Assembly (NCBI GenBank): GCA_017988355.1
Contig: JAGNRX010000036.1
Location: forward strand, 1-9,644
Source: Bacteroidales bacterium
GTDB lineage: Bacteria > Bacteroidota > Bacteroidia > Bacteroidales > P3
Reading direction: 5' to 3'
DNA: 9,644 bases
A model generated the notes under the pieces. The model saw only the letters and a list, made by a program, of their open reading frames with translations. It was not told the origin of the DNA and did no database searches. This document shows, in pieces, positions 7,001 to 9,644 of this stretch. Made by a program: the position numbers and the translations under genes. Positions within the stretch are counted from its first letter, which is position 1, and each line of letters starts with the position of its first letter.

Positions 7001-9644
7001 TTCCAGCAAGTGAGTATGAAAATACAGTTAAAAAATTAGTTTTTATTTGGTGGAATGATGGTAGTACAGGAACCAATCCTCCTGCAGCAGTTGATAATAT
7101 TCAAATTGTTCCAATGACTTGTGCTACTCCTTCAAATCTTGTAGTTTCATTGGTTGATCAAACAAGTGCAACTATATCATGGACAGAAAACGGAACATCA
7201 ACTTCATGGTTAATTGAATACTCTTTTAATGGAATAAATTGGACATCTGAACTTGCTTCAACAAATACTGATTTTGTTTTAAGTAACTTAAATCCTTCAT
7301 CAACTTATCAAGTGAGAGTTTATTCCCTTTGTTCTTCAATAGATACAAGTTCTTTTGTTTCTAATGTTTTCCAAACAGAATGTGGAGTAATATCTCAATT
7401 TCCATGGAATGAAGGTTTTGATGAAGCATTTGTTGGTACATCAGCATCAAATTCATTATCTGCAAGTCCACGTTGTTGGTCAAACTTTAATGGTGGATAT
7501 ACTTCAACAACATATCAATGGAAGAGAGGAACAACAGCATCAAATATTTACGCAGGTGCTGGATATGCTTATATGGATGGTTATTACTCTACTTCAAGTG
7601 CAACATACACAAATAATGATTGGCTAATAACTCCAGTATTACAATTAACAGGAAATGAAAGATTGAACTTCTGGATTAAAAAAGAAGGTGAAACTTATTT
7701 CCCAGATTTAGCAATTTATGTTCTTGATATGAATAATGGAGATGTTAATGCTACTGATAGTATTTCAAACTTTACATTATTGGCAAATATACCTAATAAT
7801 ACAATTTCAACTACATATCAGCAACAAGAAGTTGACTTAAGCTCTTTGAATGGTCAATATCGTTTAGCATTTGTTCGTTTACAACCATCTCAATATGATT
7901 TATATATTGATGAAGTAAAAGTAAGTTCATTACCAAATTGTAGAAGAGTAAGTGATGTTGCATTATCAAATGTTTCTCATGAAGAGGCTACTATTACTTG
8001 GACTCCTGGTCAAACAACAGATGCAGCATGGAATATTTACTTGACTCAGGGTTCTTCTACAATCACTATCCCTGTAACTCAAATTCCAACAACCATTACA
8101 AATCTACTTCCTAATACTGATTATTCATTTGTAGTTAAAACAGATTGTGGTACTGAAGAGTCAGATCCAACAATTCCTATATCATTTACTACATCATGTA
8201 CTCCAATTTCTGTACCTTTTTTAGAAGAATTTAATACATCTCCTCTAACAAATGATTGTTGGAAGCAACATAATGGATTATTAGCAGACACTGTTGTGTT
8301 TACAAGTAATACATCTCCTTGGGCATATAATAACTCATATCCTGCAGCATCGCCAATAACTTCAATGAGATTGAATATTTGGAATACTACTACAAATTCT
8401 TGGTTAGTTACTCCAACTATTGATTTAGGAAATACAAGCACACTATATCAATTAGAATTTGATGTTACTAATTCTAATTTAGCTATGTTAGTTCCTGGAG
8501 TTCTAACAGGAGTAGATGATAAATTTGCTGTTGTAATTTCTACTGACAATGGTTTAACTTGGACAAGTGCAAATGCTCATATTTGGTCAAATGAAACAGG
8601 AGCAACAAGAGTTTATAACGATTTGATGAGTACTACTCCAATACATATAATAATACCTCTTCAAGACGAAAATTTAATTCCTTATCAAGGATTGATTAAA
8701 GTTGGATTCTACGGAGAAAGTACTGTAAGTAATGCTGATAATTATTTGAATATTGATAATGTTGCAATTAATGAATGGGCAGATTGTCAAAGACCAACAG
8801 GCCTTGCAGTAAATGGTGTTTCATTCGATCAAGCTACAATAAGTTTTACAGAACAAGGAACTGCAACTTCTTGGGAATATTCACTTGGTGAAGTTGTAAC
8901 TGGTGTTGATAATGATCCTAATGCAGGAACAATCGTTTCTATTTTTGATAATCCTCACACAATTCAAGGACTTACACCAAGTACAGATTATTATATAGCT
9001 GTACGCTCAGATTGTATGTCTCCTTGGTCAGATATAGTAACATTTAGAACTGCTGCTCTTAATGTAACAACATTCCCATATACTGCTACATTTGATGAAT
9101 TCGATCCTGAAAGTTATAATTGGACATCATTAAGTAATTCAGTTAATAGATGGGTTGTTGGAAATGCTACAAGTTCTAATTTAGGAACAAGTACTGATTT
9201 ATCATCTGCATATATTTCATTTAATGATGGAGATAGCAATTCTGCAACAACAGCAACTACAAGAGCATATTTCTATCGTGATTTTGATTTTGGTTCTACA
9301 CCTACAACTTATGATCTTTCTTTTGATTGGAAGTGTTTAGGTACTTATACTTCTTCAACAAATACTGTTTCTTCTGGAATTATGGTAATACCTTGCGAAA
9401 CTACAGATTCAATTAATTTAGGAGGACTTCCATTAAATCAAAATCAAAGAGTATTAATGTTGCATAGCCAAACTGATTGGCAAAATGCTACTGCTCAGCT
9501 TGATAATATGTCTGGTGTTAAACGTTTAATATTCTATACTTGGGGATATAGTTCAAGTAATAGATATAATCCTGCTGCAATCGATAATATTACTATCGAA
9601 CAATCTACTTGTGCAAGACCAAATGGTTTAGTTGCTGCTAATCT
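4024..9644 (+). CDS. Giant secreted adhesin-like protein with alternating choice-of-anchor J and Fn3 domains (3' end beyond window)
   Basis: An unbroken frame of 1873 codons runs from the ATG at 4024 past the window end; I translated every codon and found no stop. Residues 1-19 are a signal peptide ending GKA, with Q20 likely the first mature residue. J-type beta-sandwich domains (choice-of-anchor J / cleaved-adhesin family, as in gingipain adhesin regions) lie at about 24-203, 298-478, 568-760, 860-1033, 1124-1306, 1393-1588 and 1683-1863. Fn3 domains lie at 204-294, 479-567, 761-855, 1034-1120, 1307-1392 and 1589-1677, and a seventh starts at 1864. Fn3 marks include STSYDFRVKANC and NTDYSFVVKTDC. 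J marks include FPWVESFE, NDWLISPVITLTGNERLNFW and FYGEST. It is rich in Asn, Ser and Thr with few Lys/Arg. It is probably a surface or extracellular adhesin; a type IX sorting domain or other anchor would be at the unseen C-terminus. No SD site precedes the ATG. Ligand unknown. Confidence 0.93.
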   Translation, partial: MKRLLFFLMAIIFAITGKAQTPLAENFSSSTFPPTGWTRLTGLASTAFTGTAPTTTTAGWTRVATGYGITNAHPKLNVFGTTCKYWIVTPTVDLGTGGNYTLTFDLAHTAYGSAAVASDTRADDKFMVIISTDNGATWQQTNTTIWDNVGSTRVFNNIPNVAQNVSIDLSSYSGQIKIAFYGESTATNGDNDIHIGNVVVTTCPAPNGLLANNITTSSADLTWNSTNASNYTLEYKMSSQSDWSLATSIPNLSTNTYPLQGLNHSTSYDFRVKANCVVGVDESVWNTSSFNTSCATITQFPWVESFENAFNTIAVAPGNKPSPFCWYIIDSINTSSYFWKTSSSAYNGSKSIYFEGYGSATTTTSTYNNNDWLISPVITLTGNERLNFWSKKSSSSYKPDLLIYAMDVSQGDLNPTASNANFIYLGEVDTNLLSTTYAPYEFNLSTLVGDYRFAFVRKKNANGSVYLDDVKVSAIPTCFPPTEVAISNISTDQADLNFTPASSGDPSWYMMLKDLTTNITDTTQIFTFPHTLLNLTSNTNYSVSIMTDCGDGSFSDVTNSVTFRTNCIPVTVPYFENFSSSVVTEPTCWTRKDGLLSDTSTLISSTSGWSHSNTLDTAMRFNIDATTDKHWLITPPIDLGDGSIQYQVEFDAVLTAYASAPSNPPTYDSDDKFAVVVSADNGLTWLKTNATIWAEGDIDTERNFSNFGLTPTHIVVKLIDSLQVPYSGIVKIGFYGESTVSVSDNYLYIDNVAINEIPNCPTVFNTTATVDNFSTIRVNFATDNAEPGIGWDIAYAETDPTSFDPNAATIVSVNDATELPYIITGLNAGSTYSLSVRQNCGGEWSPAVSSSIPNIESTVAVPYIQNFEDLNNVSEWTLSNPDTNKWYISNAVSYPDNSGNSLFISDSLGATNEYTNNVISYAYASTIVDFGTGAAEYNLSFDWRARGESSSYDYIKVFLLPIDQAIPTTGWPVGQALGTFNQQSTWQHANIILPASEYENTVKKLVFIWWNDGSTGTNPPAAVDNIQIVPMTCATPSNLVVSLVDQTSATISWTENGTSTSWLIEYSFNGINWTSELASTNTDFVLSNLNPSSTYQVRVYSLCSSIDTSSFVSNVFQTECGVISQFPWNEGFDEAFVGTSASNSLSASPRCWSNFNGGYTSTTYQWKRGTTASNIYAGAGYAYMDGYYSTSSATYTNNDWLITPVLQLTGNERLNFWIKKEGETYFPDLAIYVLDMNNGDVNATDSISNFTLLANIPNNTISTTYQQQEVDLSSLNGQYRLAFVRLQPSQYDLYIDEVKVSSLPNCRRVSDVALSNVSHEEATITWTPGQTTDAAWNIYLTQGSSTITIPVTQIPTTITNLLPNTDYSFVVKTDCGTEESDPTIPISFTTSCTPISVPFLEEFNTSPLTNDCWKQHNGLLADTVVFTSNTSPWAYNNSYPAASPITSMRLNIWNTTTNSWLVTPTIDLGNTSTLYQLEFDVTNSNLAMLVPGVLTGVDDKFAVVISTDNGLTWTSANAHIWSNETGATRVYNDLMSTTPIHIIIPLQDENLIPYQGLIKVGFYGESTVSNADNYLNIDNVAINEWADCQRPTGLAVNGVSFDQATISFTEQGTATSWEYSLGEVVTGVDNDPNAGTIVSIFDNPHTIQGLTPSTDYYIAVRSDCMSPWSDIVTFRTAALNVTTFPYTATFDEFDPESYNWTSLSNSVNRWVVGNATSSNLGTSTDLSSAYISFNDGDSNSATTATTRAYFYRDFDFGSTPTTYDLSFDWKCLGTYTSSTNTVSSGIMVIPCETTDSINLGGLPLNQNQRVLMLHSQTDWQNATAQLDNMSGVKRLIFYTWGYSSSNRYNPAAIDNITIEQSTCARPNGLVAAN
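4093..4632 (+). other. First J domain (subtype a), outside the repeat register
   Basis: Residues 24-203 resemble the domains at 568-760 and 1393-1588 (subtype a): WIVTPTVDLG, DDKFMVIISTDNGATW and YSGQIKIAFYGEST match WLITPPIDLG, DDKFAVVVSADNGLTW and YSGIVKIGFYGEST. The repeat register would place a subtype c domain here, so the N-terminal cap is a copy of another module. It lacks the CW cysteine of the other subtype a copies. Confidence 0.8.
4633..7122 (+). repeat. Higher-order repeat unit 1: Fn3-Jb-Fn3-Ja-Fn3-Jc
   Basis: Residues 204-1033 (830 residues) hold Fn3, J subtype b (298-478), Fn3, J subtype a (568-760), Fn3 and J subtype c (860-1033). The unit ends at the Cys that opens the next Fn3 domain. 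Each J subtype is more like its counterpart 830 residues later than its neighbours. Subtype b has NDWLISPVITLTGNERLNFW, subtype a has DDKFAVVVSADNGLTW and FYGEST, and subtype c has VPYIQNFEDL and YNLSFDW with AAVDNI near its end. Confidence 0.82.
7123..9612 (+). repeat. Higher-order repeat unit 2: Fn3-Jb-Fn3-Ja-Fn3-Jc
   Basis: Residues 1034-1863, again 830 residues, repeat the order of unit 1. Subtype b at 1124-1306 has NDWLITPVLQLTGNERLNFW; subtype a at 1393-1588 has DDKFAVVISTDNGLTW and FYGEST; subtype c at 1683-1863 has FPYTATFDEF and YDLSFDW with AAIDNI near its end. DNA identity survives only in patches: 7645-7674 matches 5161-5190 at 29 of 30 bases, and 8752-8775 matches 6268-6291 at 23 of 24, both at an offset of exactly 2484. 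The duplication is therefore old or under diversifying pressure. A third unit begins at 9613. Confidence 0.82.

Noticed and set aside
7409..7627. Plus-strand frame of 72 codons rich in Gln and His
   Set aside because: It is a +1-type alternative frame inside the giant gene; the main frame shows conserved domain motifs throughout this interval, so it is a shadow.
8121..8441. Minus-strand frame of 106 codons
   Set aside because: The longest antisense frame, but it covers an Fn3/J junction whose sense-strand motifs are conserved with residues 540-640; no start signal or protein features seen.
4024..9644. A disrupted or frameshifted repeat gene
   Set aside because: Codon-by-codon reading shows no stop and no loss of domain motifs in one frame across the whole interval; the absence of a stop is only due to the window edge.
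4024..9644. Protease (gingipain-like) or defence-system gene
   Set aside because: Only adhesin-type J and Fn3 domains are visible; no catalytic domain or motif was found in the part present.

Overview
The window comes from an AT-rich member of the Bacteroidota, most likely Bacteroidales-like. Four things point there: the ribosomal protein sequences (for example the S13 tail with [13 protein letters not shown] and [12 protein letters not shown]), the zinc-free L36, the near absence of Shine-Dalgarno sequences, and a Bacteroidota-type promoter (TTG, 20 bases, TATCTTTG) before a very large secreted repeat protein. I cannot name the genus.

Positions 1-3477 are the end of the S10/spc/alpha ribosomal supercluster, all on the + strand: infA (5' end cut off), rpmJ, rpsM, rpsK, rpsD, rpoA and rplQ, closed by a clear intrinsic terminator at 3445-3477. 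Spacing is tight except for 91 bases between rpsM and rpsK. That gap holds a hairpin and two purine-rich SD-like sites, a candidate internal control point. The genes encode translation initiation factor IF-1, proteins of both ribosomal subunits, and the alpha subunit of RNA polymerase.

Positions 3478-4023 are non-coding and rich in structure: a 14-bp inverted repeat enclosing twin 8-bp palindromes, a 12-bp perfect stem-loop, three T-tracts whose starts are exactly 18 bases apart, overlapping promoter-like motifs, and a 12-bp palindrome at the expected transcription start.

From 4024 to the window end one reading frame stays open for 1873 codons without a stop. It encodes a signal peptide followed by alternating choice-of-anchor J / cleaved-adhesin-like domains and fibronectin type III domains: seven J domains, six complete Fn3 domains and the start of a seventh. 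The J domains fall into three subtypes (a, b, c). After the first one they recur as b-a-c, b-a-c with an 830-residue period, so the gene is a higher-order tandem repeat. It is probably a giant surface adhesin exported by Sec and then perhaps the type IX system, but its C-terminus, where an anchor or sorting domain would lie, is outside the window.

No mobile element, CRISPR array, tRNA or rRNA was seen. The most notable material is the repeat architecture and cysteine pattern of the giant protein, the unusual upstream region that may switch it, and the rpsM-rpsK leader.
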